Counted from the stretch's first letter, positions 1-6,526 are shown. The stretch is DNA of 9,730 nt from Candidatus Bipolaricaulis sp. (GCA_020062805.1 JAGUVP010000169.1:1-9730), one strand, 5' to 3'. The notes: a model not told the origin generated them from the letters alone. Made by a program: numbers and translations.

Positions 1-1136
1 AAACCGCCTCGGGGTGGGAACATGATCAGGCTGGATCCAGAGAACGACGAGACGATCACGATCGGCAAAGGAGCCAGGATGAACGCGATGATGAGCGCTT
101 TCCCTCCCCAACCGCCGGCCCGCACCATGAATCTCAGCCTGCCGAGTGCTTGTCCCATCGGCCTCAGGTACCGAGCAAACCTGGCCCAGGCGCGTCCCAG
201 CGATGCCGCTAGATCATAACTCGCGCTGCGGAGCCCCTGGACTGCTCTTCCCCAACTCGAGATCTTGCCGGAGGCGGCAACGCGCGTTGACTCGCGCCTC
301 TCCGCTCCTCCCAAGGCACGCGTATAGGTGCCGACCAGCACGATGCTGACCAACAGCAAAACGATCGCCACGGCTGAAGCGAATGGCCAGTTCAGCAGGA
401 CCATTGCTTGCTGCCGTATCAGGGTGGTCATCACGACAACCATTCCCCCACCCAGCAGCTGGGGCGTGACAAAGGCGCTGAAGCTAAGCAAGAACACGAA
501 GAGACTTCCTCCGACGATGCCCGGGACACTCAGGGGCAAGACCACTCTCCTGAAGGCCCCGAACCTCGTACAACCGAGGCTGCGCGCCGCCTCCACCAAA
601 GCAGGATCGATGTTCTCGAGCACGCTGCTGACGGACAGGATCAGGAACGGCATGAAGACCTGGGTCAGACCGATCACGATGCCGGGCACACCCGGCACGA
701 GCGTCAAGCGAGGGAGCCCGAGCTGAACGAGCAGGTTGTTGATCGGGCCGTGACGCCCGAGGAGGATCATCAGGCCCAAGGTGCGAGCGACGACGTTGGT
801 GAGCAGTGGCGTAAGGACCACCGCAAGTAGGAAGACTTTGGCTCTGCCCTTACTGCGCGCGATCGCCATCGCGATCGGGTAGCCGAGCGCTAGCGAGAGA
901 AGCGTAGCGTACAACGCAATTGTGAACGTTCTCCAGAAGATCCTGAAGTAGTACGCGTCAAACAGGAGGCGGGTGTAGTTGGCGGTTGTCCACTGATCGA
1001 GAATGAGTCCACTGCCAGGAACGCTCTGGCGCCAGCTCAGGAGGAAGAGCAGCACCAGGGGGGCGAGGAAACCGATCCCCAAGATCACGAAACTGGGTGT
1101 AGCCAGGGTCACGGGAACCAGGTTCTTGCGGACCAG
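1..1136 (-). CDS. ABC transporter permease, fused PotB-PotC-like (partial, C-terminus beyond window)
   Basis: Inner-membrane permease of a spermidine/putrescine, iron(III) or phosphonate-type ABC importer. The minus-strand frame stays open from 1136 to the left edge (378 residues seen). Residues 12-35 form the first membrane segment. The PotB-like module carries the cytoplasmic EAA loop at about 182-206 (VEAARSLG, then LPLSVPGI), which contacts the ATPase. After a last hydrophobic segment near 253-272 there is a basic linker of about 70 residues, then a new hydrophobic segment (345-365) followed by SSFSGSS and FPPRGG. That is how a PotC-type permease begins, so two permease modules are fused. 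No ATG lies at the front. A CTG at 1134-1136 sits 6 nt after GGAGG (1143-1147) and is my preferred start; a GTG at 1110-1112 has no ribosome site. It lies 73 nt downstream of the binding-protein gene, in the same direction. The substrate cannot be read from sequence. The family is certain; the start is not. Confidence 0.85.
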   Translation of the reverse strand, partial: MVRKNLVPVTLATPSFVILGIGFLAPLVLLFLLSWRQSVPGSGLILDQWTTANYTRLLFDAYYFRIFWRTFTIALYATLLSLALGYPIAMAIARSKGRAKVFLLAVVLTPLLTNVVARTLGLMILLGRHGPINNLLVQLGLPRLTLVPGVPGIVIGLTQVFMPFLILSVSSVLENIDPALVEAARSLGCTRFGAFRRVVLPLSVPGIVGGSLFVFLLSFSAFVTPQLLGGGMVVVMTTLIRQQAMVLLNWPFASAVAIVLLLVSIVLVGTYTRALGGAERRESTRVAASGKISSWGRAVQGLRSASYDLAASLGRAWARFARYLRPMGQALGRLRFMVRAGGWGGKALIIAFILAPLPIVIVSSFSGSSLIMFPPRGG

Positions 1137-1162
1137 AGGACACCTCCACTGCAGGGGGCCGC

Positions 1163-1193
1163 CGCCACCACGGGGCAGAGCCCCGTGGTGGCG
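1163..1193 (-). terminator. 14-bp perfect hairpin between binding-protein and permease genes
   Basis: Positions 1163-1176 and 1180-1193 are perfect inverted repeats (core CCACCACGGGGC) around a 3-nt loop. The hairpin starts 16 nt after the stop of the binding-protein gene and ends 16 nt before the permease ribosome site. There is no T-run on either side, so a full intrinsic terminator is unlikely. In ABC import operons such hairpins commonly stabilise or attenuate mRNA, giving more binding protein than permease. That role is inferred. Confidence 0.7.
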
Positions 1194-1209
1194 ACTAGAT
1201 CCATTCTGC

Positions 1210-2250
1210 CTACTTCTCCAGAATCTGCCTATTCCACCGATCGGCCCAATCGGACTGTTGCGCCGTGATGTGTGCCCAGTCGAGCTCAAGCAGCTCGGCG
1301 ATCTGCTCCGCGCCGTACGGCATCATCGCTGCCAACTCCGGCGGCAGCTCGACCGTGCGGTTTGTGGGAGCGTAATACAGCCTCTCTGCGTAGGCCAACT
1401 GGTTGGCATGGCTCAGGAAGTAGTTGATGAAGATCTCGGCGAGATCCGTGTTCTTCGCATTGGTGGGGATGGTGGCCACGTTCATCGCAAACGGGGTCCC
1501 CTCCGATGGATACACGAAGTCTACAGGCCCCCCCTCCGCCTTGAACTCGTACACGTACCCGTGAATTTGGGGCGCGAACCAGATGTCCCCGGTGAGAAAT
1601 CCCAGGTTTGTTTCCGGGATTCCGGACAGGACGGCGGGGAAGGGTTTCAGCTGGGCGATGGCGTTGAATCCGGCATCGATGTTGTACTCATCGCCGCCGT
1701 GCGCGCGGGCAGCCATGACGAGGAAGGCCGTTCCTTGGGTTCCCGGGAAGACAAACGGTGCCACCTTGCCCTTGTAGGCGGGGTTCCACAGGTCGAGCCA
1801 CGACGTGGGAGCCTGCTTGACATACTCCGTGTTGTACATGAGGCCAACGGCCAAGAAAGCAACACCGTACCCCACCGCTTGGGCCTGGGGGTAGAGGTTC
1901 TTCCATTCTGGGACGTTGATCGGGTTCGGTCCCTGTACCACCCGGTCCTTCAGGGCCTGCTGCGCCTGCCCGTAGGCGAGGAACGCGACATCCATGGTTG
2001 GTTTGTCGTACTCGGCGTACAGACGCACAAACCGGTCCGTGCTCCCGCCAAGAATGAGTTCCACGCGCGCGCCCGTTGCCTGTTCAAACGGCTTGATGAC
2101 GTACTCGCGGGTCAGCTCCTCCTGGGCAGCTCCCCAGATCCCCACGACGAGCGTCCTTCCCTCTCCGATCCGCTGTCCAACGACGGATACGGACAACGCG
2201 ATTGCAGCCAAGAGACCAATACACACGGCAACTCGTGTCCTTCGCATCAT
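1210..2250 (-). CDS. ABC transporter periplasmic solute-binding protein, PotD/iron(III)-type
   Basis: Extracytoplasmic receptor that delivers its ligand to the adjacent fused permease. The 346-residue length is usual for the family. It begins MMRRTR, then a hydrophobic stretch (about residues 7-25) typical of a Sec signal peptide, with cleavage probable near VVG-Q; no lipobox cysteine is seen. The mature part starts LVVGIWG, the usual first beta strand of these proteins. The mid-section PTSWLDLWNPAYKGKV and the C-terminal INYFLSHANQLAYAE followed by APTNR are typical of the PotD/AfuA-like group (family knowledge). AAGGAGG (2254-2260) lies 3 nt before the first ATG and 6 nt before a second ATG (2245-2247), so either may be used. 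A longer frame back to 2331 lacks a ribosome site and would bury the signal peptide. The ligand (polyamine, iron, phosphonate or sugar phosphate) cannot be assigned; the LacI regulator next door would fit a carbon source. Confidence 0.88.
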   Translation of the reverse strand: MMRRTRVAVCIGLLAAIALSVSVVGQRIGEGRTLVVGIWGAAQEELTREYVIKPFEQATGARVELILGGSTDRFVRLYAEYDKPTMDVAFLAYGQAQQALKDRVVQGPNPINVPEWKNLYPQAQAVGYGVAFLAVGLMYNTEYVKQAPTSWLDLWNPAYKGKVAPFVFPGTQGTAFLVMAARAHGGDEYNIDAGFNAIAQLKPFPAVLSGIPETNLGFLTGDIWFAPQIHGYVYEFKAEGGPVDFVYPSEGTPFAMNVATIPTNAKNTDLAEIFINYFLSHANQLAYAERLYYAPTNRTVELPPELAAMMPYGAEQIAELLELDWAHITAQQSDWADRWNRQILEK

Positions 2251-2253
2251 GCC

Positions 2254-2260
2254 CCTCCTT
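2254..2260 (-). promoter_or_regulatory. Ribosome binding site of the solute-binding protein gene
   Basis: Minus-strand AAGGAGG, 3 nt from the first and 6 nt from the second of two adjacent ATG codons. It decides the start against the longer upstream frame. Confidence 0.75.
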
Positions 2261-2303
2261 GGTATTCGGGGGTCTGCCGAGCTGCATCCTCTCGTGCACA
2301 CCC

Positions 2304-2332
2304 CAACTAGTCCCGAGTTGATCTGCACCAAC
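2304..2332. promoter_or_regulatory. Alternating CAAC/GTTG half-sites upstream of the binding-protein gene (candidate operator)
   Basis: In the gap between lacI and the binding-protein gene, CAACT (2304-2308) and AGTTG (2316-2320) form an inverted repeat, and the same GTTG pairs with CAAC at 2329-2332. This is a plausible regulator site for the transporter operon. LacI-family operators usually have a central CG, which is absent here, so the assignment is weak. Confidence 0.2.
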
Positions 2333-2363
2333 CGTGCTTCCAGCTATGGGCAGCGCGCCCCCC

Positions 2364-2376
2364 GATCACCTCCTTC
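2364..2376 (-). promoter_or_regulatory. Extended Shine-Dalgarno-like sequence without an evident start codon
   Basis: On the minus strand GAAGGAGGTGATC matches the canonical anti-Shine-Dalgarno complement over 12 nt (AAGGAGGTGATC), but no usable start codon follows at normal distance. The only in-frame GTG lies inside the motif and opens about 20 codons. It may be a relic of a lost gene start, a ribosome standby site in the leader, or chance. Confidence 0.3.
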
Positions 2377-2425
2377 TGAACGCGTGATGGGCCTGCCGGG
2401 ACGGCCGCGGCATAGGCGCGCCCCT

Positions 2426-2440
2426 GCCCGCACAACGGGC
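2426..2440 (-). terminator. Small GC hairpin just downstream of lacI
   Basis: GCCCG and CGGGC flank a 5-nt loop, beginning 12 nt after the lacI stop on the minus strand. There is no T-run, so it is at best a weak terminator or processing hairpin. Confidence 0.25.
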
Positions 2441-2452
2441 TGCTCGCGGCGA

Positions 2453-3439
2453 TCAACGGCGGCTCACGCACGTCTCCCCCTCGATCAGTCGTGTCGGCAG
2501 ACATGCATCCTCGGCGACCTCCGAGAGGAGCTGACCAGCGGCCACCTCCCCGATCTGGAGGGCGGGCACCTCCACGGTCGTCAACTGCGGGCGCAGATAG
2601 GTTGTCCATGGAGCATGGTCGAAACCGGCTACGCCGACGTGTTCCGGGACCGACAGACCCGCATCCTCTACCGCTCGCAGAGCGCCCAAGGCCATCATGT
2701 CATTCGCTGCGACGAGGGCGTCAACGCGGGCGCTGCGAGCCAACTTGGTGCTCAGGTCGTAACCTGCTTCGCACGTGAAGGGCCCGCGTTCGATCGCGAC
2801 GGGCTGAACGCCGGCTGCATCGAGGGCCGCGCGGAATCCCTCCAGGCGCTCCCGAGCGGTGCTCACGTCTGCGGGACCCGCGAGGTAAGCAATCCGGCGG
2901 TACCCGCATCTCAACACGTACTCCGCAAGCGCCCGGCTGCCACCGGCGTTGTCGGCGCGGACGCTCGGGAAACCCGGAACAACCCTATCGGCTACTACAA
3001 TCCTCGCCCCGGATCGGGCCAAACGCTTGAGCCCCTCCTCGTCGGGGGTTGATGTCGGGATGTAGACAACACCTAGCGCTTGCTCAGCCAGGAGGATCTC
3101 CAGGTAGTGACGCTCCTTTGTCGGGGAATGGTCGCTGTTGCAGATCATCGTTGAGCATCCGGTTCCGAACGCGATGGATTCCACACCACGTGCGAGAAGA
3201 GAGAAGAAGGGGTTGGAGATGTCCGGCAAAACGACCGCGAGCACGTGCGAGCGCTGACGACGGAGGGACCGTGCTGACCGTAGCGGCGTGTACCGGAGCG
3301 CGTCGATGGCGGCGTGGACACGATCCCGTGTGGCCGGGGTCATGTGTTGACGGTGATTCCCATTCAGCACACGGGAGACGGTGCTCGGCGAGACCCCGGC
3401 CAGCGCTGCCACATCCCTGATGGTCACATTCCCATCCAT
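2453..3439 (-). CDS. LacI/GalR-family transcriptional regulator
   Basis: A 328-residue DNA-binding repressor, the family's usual length. The N-terminal helix-turn-helix is clear: TIRDVAALAGVSPSTVSRVLNG at about residues 6-27, with the hinge-helix region near 55-62. A periplasmic-binding-protein-like effector domain follows from about residue 66 (VLAVVLPDISNPFFSLLARGVE), with LVAANDMMALGALRAVEDAG and VGVAGFDHAPW towards the C-terminus, as in RbsR/CcpA-type regulators. The effector is probably a small sugar or related metabolite (family knowledge). The gene lies upstream of and codirectional with the solute-binding protein and permease genes (202-nt gap), so it probably controls that importer. 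It has its own promoter at 3469-3497, with direct repeats between promoter and start that could serve autoregulation. The ribosome site is weak (GGAG about 11 nt before the ATG). Confidence 0.95.
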   Translation of the reverse strand: MDGNVTIRDVAALAGVSPSTVSRVLNGNHRQHMTPATRDRVHAAIDALRYTPLRSARSLRRQRSHVLAVVLPDISNPFFSLLARGVESIAFGTGCSTMICNSDHSPTKERHYLEILLAEQALGVVYIPTSTPDEEGLKRLARSGARIVVADRVVPGFPSVRADNAGGSRALAEYVLRCGYRRIAYLAGPADVSTARERLEGFRAALDAAGVQPVAIERGPFTCEAGYDLSTKLARSARVDALVAANDMMALGALRAVEDAGLSVPEHVGVAGFDHAPWTTYLRPQLTTVEVPALQIGEVAAGQLLSEVAEDACLPTRLIEGETCVSRR

Positions 3440-3442
3440 GGC

Positions 3443-3463
3443 AAATCGTTCTCCGAAATCGTT
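3443..3463. repeat. Direct repeat AAATCGTT x2 between lacI promoter and start codon
   Basis: AAATCGTT occurs at 3443-3450 and 3456-3463, 13 nt start to start, at and just after the predicted transcription start of lacI. It is a candidate binding site for autoregulation. It is a direct rather than inverted repeat, which is unusual for LacI-family operators. Confidence 0.35.
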
Positions 3464-3468
3464 ACCCC

Positions 3469-3497
3469 ATTCTAGGTAGTCATCTGACCATCGTCAA
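3469..3497 (-). promoter_or_regulatory. Sigma70-type promoter of lacI
   Basis: On the minus strand TTGACG (3497-3492), a 17-nt spacer and TAGAAT (3474-3469). Both boxes are five of six to consensus with ideal spacing. It gives a leader of about 23 nt before the lacI ATG. Confidence 0.7.
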
Positions 3498-3693
3498 GGT
3501 CCCGAGTTGCCTCAAGACAGGTTCTTCCTGAAGGGGTACCGCTGGCTCACGCCCGCGAGGCGAGGCAGCAGAAGCTGCCGGGCGAGAGGAGACATCGATG
3601 CCCTAGGTGGGTGCGCCGCAGTGGGCGGGACGGACGATCCTGTCAACAGAAGGTCCCTCGGCTTGATCGCCGAAAGGGTGGCACGTTCTCCCG
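3498..3693. other. Intergenic stretch without recognised gene
   Basis: Lies between the lacI promoter and repeat copy D. A plus-strand frame crosses it (3507-3749), but the product is low in complexity, runs through the repeat hairpin and has no family resemblance, so I do not call it. GAGGAGA followed by ATG CCC TAG near 3590-3606 is an immediately terminated start. Confidence 0.4.
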
Positions 3694-3747
3694 GGCTCCC
3701 CGTAGAAGTCTTCTTCTCAACGCAGCACGGGAGGATTGTGCCTGCGT
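3694..3747 (+). repeat. Dispersed structured repeat, degenerate copy D
   Basis: Begins with GGCTCCCCGTAGA (3694-3706), identical over 13 nt to copies B and C. After the family's 26-nt spacing there is a hairpin: ACGCAG (3720-3725) pairs CTGCGT (3742-3747), and CAC (3726-3728) pairs GTG (3738-3740) with one bulged C. The loop-side arm is shorter than in the other copies. It starts 6 nt beyond the stop of the second MoaD-like gene, pointing the opposite way. It has no T-run, so it is not a classical terminator. Confidence 0.6.
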
Positions 3748-3753
3748 AGGCCG

Positions 3754-3996
3754 TTAGCCCCCGCCGATCGGGGGGAAGATCCCGACCCGATCGCCGTCCG
3801 CCAGCACGTGGTCGAGCGGGCGGGACCGCCCGTTCACGAACACAAGCCGCACCACATTGACCGATATTCCGAGTCTGTGGAGGAGTCCTCCCGCTGTCGT
3901 CCCCGCAGGGGCGGCCACCGACTGCGGCTGCCCCACCTGGAGGTGGGGCGCGTACCGCCCGAGATCCGCGTACAGGCAGACGTCAACCGTGATCAT
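3754..3996 (-). CDS. MoaD/ThiS-family small sulfur-carrier-like protein (second of two)
   Basis: An 80-residue beta-grasp protein of MoaD size. It starts with a beta strand (ITVDVCLYADLGRYAP), has the conserved FVNGRSRPLDHVLADGDRVGIFPP block, and ends in GGG. A free terminal Gly-Gly is what MoaD needs to be adenylated and thiocarboxylated for dithiolene formation in molybdopterin, so this copy keeps the functional tail. The start ATG overlaps the end of the first MoaD-like gene by 14 nt with no good ribosome site of its own, suggesting translational coupling. As the last gene of the AOR operon it probably supplies sulfur for the tungstopterin cofactor or serves a carrier role specific to AOR. 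No MoaE or MoeB partner is in the window. Confidence 0.85.
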   Translation of the reverse strand: MITVDVCLYADLGRYAPHLQVGQPQSVAAPAGTTAGGLLHRLGISVNVVRLVFVNGRSRPLDHVLADGDRVGIFPPIGGG

Positions 3997-4279
3997 CGCC
4001 GCCGAGGGGAGCGAAGTACCAGCGGTAGAGAAGGTTCATGTCGTTGGGGAACAGCCCGATCCGATCTCCAGGGCGGACCCGATGGGAAGGGTGTACATAC
4101 CGGCCGTTCACAAACAGGTTCGTGCCCAGCTCCTCCGCAGGGATGCCCATTCGTTCTGTCACAGCGACGATCGTGTCCTCAGCCTGCACCGGAACAGAGG
4201 CAACCGACTCGCCGGTCGGTTCTCGCGCGGGAGCGAACCGGCGCAGCCGCCCGTAGAGGTGAACCTCGACCGTTGCCAT
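3983..4279 (-). CDS. MoaD/ThiS-family protein, AOR-associated, with extended C-terminus (first of two)
   Basis: A 98-residue beta-grasp protein immediately after the AOR gene (9 nt). It has VEVHLYGRLRRFAP at the start, an FVNGRYVHPSHRVRPGDRIGLFP block, then an unusual tail with LLYRWYF and APLGGDDHG. The Gly-Gly therefore is not terminal: four residues (DDHG) follow. Without trimming it could not be adenylated in the usual MoaD way, so it may be a structural or assembly partner of AOR rather than a sulfur donor (inference). ATG at 4279 is preferred because AGGT lies 7 nt upstream; a GTG at 4282 is directly before it. It is paired with a second, shorter MoaD-like protein overlapping its 3' end. 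Confidence 0.85.
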   Translation of the reverse strand: MATVEVHLYGRLRRFAPAREPTGESVASVPVQAEDTIVAVTERMGIPAEELGTNLFVNGRYVHPSHRVRPGDRIGLFPNDMNLLYRWYFAPLGGDDHG

Positions 4280-4288
4280 CACGATGAC

Positions 4289-6034
4289 CTACGGCCGATG
4301 GACCTTGTCCAGTTCTTCGTCGGGGACATCCCACACCACGTCATGGGGCGGGAGCTTCTCGCGGGCCATGAACCCCGGGAGCCGATCATGGGCCTCGGTG
4401 AACCCGGCCGCCTTGTTGAACGCCCGCTCGATGGCGATGACTTCCTCCCCGATCCGGGCCACATCGGCCGTCGTCCAATGCGTGCCGAGGATCGCGTTGC
4501 ACTCTTCTACCATTCCTTCCAGCCCTTCGGGGATGTCGAGGATCGCGAACGCGGTGAACAGACAATGCCCGGTCGAGTCGAGGAACGCCGTAGCGTACTG
4601 GAAGTTCCGCACGAGGTCCGTCTTGCCCGCTTCCAGTGGGTCAGTCTTCCCGCTCACCCCAAGGATCTCCGGGGCGATCGTGTACCCTGAGGTGTGGTCG
4701 GCGCCCATCGTGGAGATGGCGTACGTCATTCCGATCCCCTTGATCGCTCGTGGGTCGTAGGCGGGCATGTTCTGCCCCTTCACGGCGGGGACCCGCTCCA
4801 CTCCGAACACCCGACCCGTGACCACGGCCCCGGCGCCAAGGATCCGGCCGAGCGGCGTGCCCCGGCCGATCTCGTGGAGAAGCTCGATCGCCCGCTGCCC
4901 GTCACCGAACTTCGCCACCCCGGCTTCCATCGCCACAGCGAGCGTGCCCCCCGTCTCGATCGTGTCCAGGCCGTAGTCGTTGCAGAGCTGGTTCAGCTCA
5001 GCAATCACGTCGAGATCGTCGATCCCGCAGTTGGCCCCGAGTGCCCAGTCCGACTCGTACTCGATGCACGACGTGTGCTCGCTCCCGTCGGGCCTGTGCC
5101 ATGTGTTCGAGCATTGGATGGTGCAGCCCGGGCTGCACGGGTGGTTGTAGAGCTCCTTCCCAAGCCGGGACTTGTTCCCCTCGAAGATCGCCTCGCCCGC
5201 GATCTTCGCTGCCCCGGCGAACCGCCCCTCGCGGAAGTTGTGGGAGGGCAGCGCGCCCGCCTCGTTGATGATGTTGATGAGGACTGCGGTGCCGTACGTG
5301 TTGAGCGCCCCTTTGGGCTTGGTGATGGCGTGGGTGGCCAGAGCATGGGCGAGTTTGGCGCGGCCGCTTGCGAACAGGTCCTTGTTGCGGATCTCCCGCT
5401 TTGGAGCGTCCGTGTCGTCCACGACCATGAACTTGAGCCCTTTGCTCCCCAGTACGGCCCCCAGTCCACCACGGCCTGCGTAACGGCTTGGTCGGCCTGA
5501 GAGATCGTTGAACGCCACTCCAGCCGACGCCATCCGCATCTCGCCCGCCGTGCCGATCGCCATGATCCCAACCCGCTGCACGCCTCCGTGCGCGTCGAAC
5601 AGGGCGGGGAACGCTTCGTAGAGGCTCTTCCCGGTCCACTGAGCGGCGGGGGAAAGCGACGCGCCGTCCTTGCTGATCCGGAGGAGGGAGAACTCACCGG
5701 GCTTCGCCTGCCCTTCGATGATGACCGCGCGAATGCCCAGGCGGGCCAGCTTCGGGCTCAAGGCGGCTCCGGAATTGCTCTCCTTGATCGTACCTGTGAG
5801 CGGCGATTTGGCACCCACCGAGATGCGAGATGAAGTGGGAGCTGGGGTTCCCGTAACGATCCCCGGGGCGATCACTACGACGTTTTCCGGACCCAGAGGA
5901 TGACAGGTAGGGGGGACCTCGTCGGCGACGATCCGCGAAGTCAGCCAGCGGCCGCCCATCTGGCTGTAGCGCTTGGGGAGATCCTCGTAGGCCACCGTTC
6001 GCTTGCTCATGTCTACACGCAGGAGCTTGTGCAT
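4289..6034 (-). CDS. Aldehyde ferredoxin oxidoreductase family tungstopterin enzyme
   Basis: A 581-residue AOR-family protein, close to the usual size of about 600. The family oxidises aldehydes to acids (or reduces acids) with ferredoxin, using a tungsten bis-pterin and one [4Fe-4S] cluster in the cytoplasm. Visible hallmarks are YAGRGGLGAVLGSKGLK (about 185-201), the pterin-contact region with LGANCGIDDLD and CNDYGLDTIETGG (332-363), and PAYDPRAIKGIGMTYA with GADH (424-447). Cluster ligands are likely C300, C304 and C308 (CSPGCTIQC) plus C491 (DSTGHC). The first Cys spacing is three residues, where the Pyrococcus enzyme has two. ATG at 6034 is preferred: GGAGG lies 10 nt upstream and MHKLLRVDMS is a typical AOR N-terminus. 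The upstream ATG at 6163 would add 43 atypical residues. The gene leads an operon with two MoaD-like genes. Substrate unknown. Confidence 0.95.
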   Translation of the reverse strand: MHKLLRVDMSKRTVAYEDLPKRYSQMGGRWLTSRIVADEVPPTCHPLGPENVVVIAPGIVTGTPAPTSSRISVGAKSPLTGTIKESNSGAALSPKLARLGIRAVIIEGQAKPGEFSLLRISKDGASLSPAAQWTGKSLYEAFPALFDAHGGVQRVGIMAIGTAGEMRMASAGVAFNDLSGRPSRYAGRGGLGAVLGSKGLKFMVVDDTDAPKREIRNKDLFASGRAKLAHALATHAITKPKGALNTYGTAVLINIINEAGALPSHNFREGRFAGAAKIAGEAIFEGNKSRLGKELYNHPCSPGCTIQCSNTWHRPDGSEHTSCIEYESDWALGANCGIDDLDVIAELNQLCNDYGLDTIETGGTLAVAMEAGVAKFGDGQRAIELLHEIGRGTPLGRILGAGAVVTGRVFGVERVPAVKGQNMPAYDPRAIKGIGMTYAISTMGADHTSGYTIAPEILGVSGKTDPLEAGKTDLVRNFQYATAFLDSTGHCLFTAFAILDIPEGLEGMVEECNAILGTHWTTADVARIGEEVIAIERAFNKAAGFTEAHDRLPGFMAREKLPPHDVVWDVPDEELDKVHRP

Positions 6035-6184
6035 GCGTTGCCCACCTCCGGTGAGTTCGAGTGTGGGAGGATGGTAGTGCGCCCCGATGATCTCGGCAAA
6101 CAAGGTGGCCCTGCCGGGCGGCTGCAAGAAGGGACGTCCGCGCGTTCCGAACAAGGCGTACATCCTCCTAAGAAACGGGCGTTG

Positions 6185-6286
6185 AGGGCGTGGCTCCCCG
6201 GGGAGGACTGCTGTTCAAACTCGTCACGGACTGGTGATTCCTGCTGAATCGATCGAGGCTCGCGGAGTCAGGATCGCTAGGGAGGG
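6185..6286 (+). repeat. Dispersed structured repeat, copy A
   Basis: Has TGGCTCCCC (6191-6199), here within the perfect palindrome CTCCCCGGGGAG (6194-6205), then TTCAAACTCG (6214-6223), CTGCTGAA (6241-6248) and CGAG (6254-6257). CTCG (6220-6223) pairs with CGAG (6254-6257), and GATT pairs with AATC around the CTGCTG loop. A 3' block GCTAGGGAGGG (6276-6286) resembles copy B. It lies upstream of the AOR gene, between it and the downstream end of the secreted-protein gene. Confidence 0.7.
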
Positions 6287-6458
6287 CTGTCGTTGTGTTG
6301 AGTCAAGCATGGGCCCGGAGGGCGATCTGCCCTTGGCCGCACTGATAAGGTCCGTTCTCGTTAGGGAAGGCGGAGATCGCCGTCGGGGCCGTTGGTTCTG
6401 CGCTGGAGGGTGCGCACTATACCCTTCGACTCCGCACCGCTGGACCCACCTCGTGCCG
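6287..6458. other. Intergenic stretch without recognised gene
   Basis: No convincing coding frame. It contains short hairpin-forming bits (AGGGC/GCCCT at 6319-6333), but I see no promoter or RNA gene. Confidence 0.4.
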
Positions 6459-6508
6459 CCAGAACACCGGGGCCCGGTCGCCCGGCGAGTCAGGTCCCGG
6501 TGTTCTGG
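6459..6508 (-). terminator. Long inverted repeat downstream of the secreted-protein gene
   Basis: CCAGAACACCGGG (6459-6471) and CCCGGTGTTCTGG (6496-6508) are perfect 13-bp arms; the pairing can extend three more pairs inward with one G-T wobble. It starts 18 nt after the stop of the minus-strand gene at 6527. It lacks a T-run, so it may be a U-less terminator, a 3' mRNA-protecting hairpin or a protein-binding palindrome. Confidence 0.55.
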
Positions 6509-6526
6509 ATCCGCAGTGGGGATGTC

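Noticed and set aside
408..830. Plus-strand open frames across 22-830
   Set aside because: They are antisense to the permease frame, rich in H, R and Q without domain features; the minus-strand frame shows clear membrane segments and the EAA loop.
1003..2310. A 435-residue plus-strand open frame
   Set aside because: It is antisense to the solute-binding protein and has arginine/glycine-rich low-complexity text typical of GC-rich shadow frames.
3930..3949. Inverted repeat CCCCACCT/AGGTGGGG
   Set aside because: It is inside the second MoaD-like coding sequence, where it encodes part of the protein; likely incidental.
4694..5500. A 268-residue plus-strand open frame
   Set aside because: It lies wholly opposite the AOR gene, whose family motifs are unmistakable.
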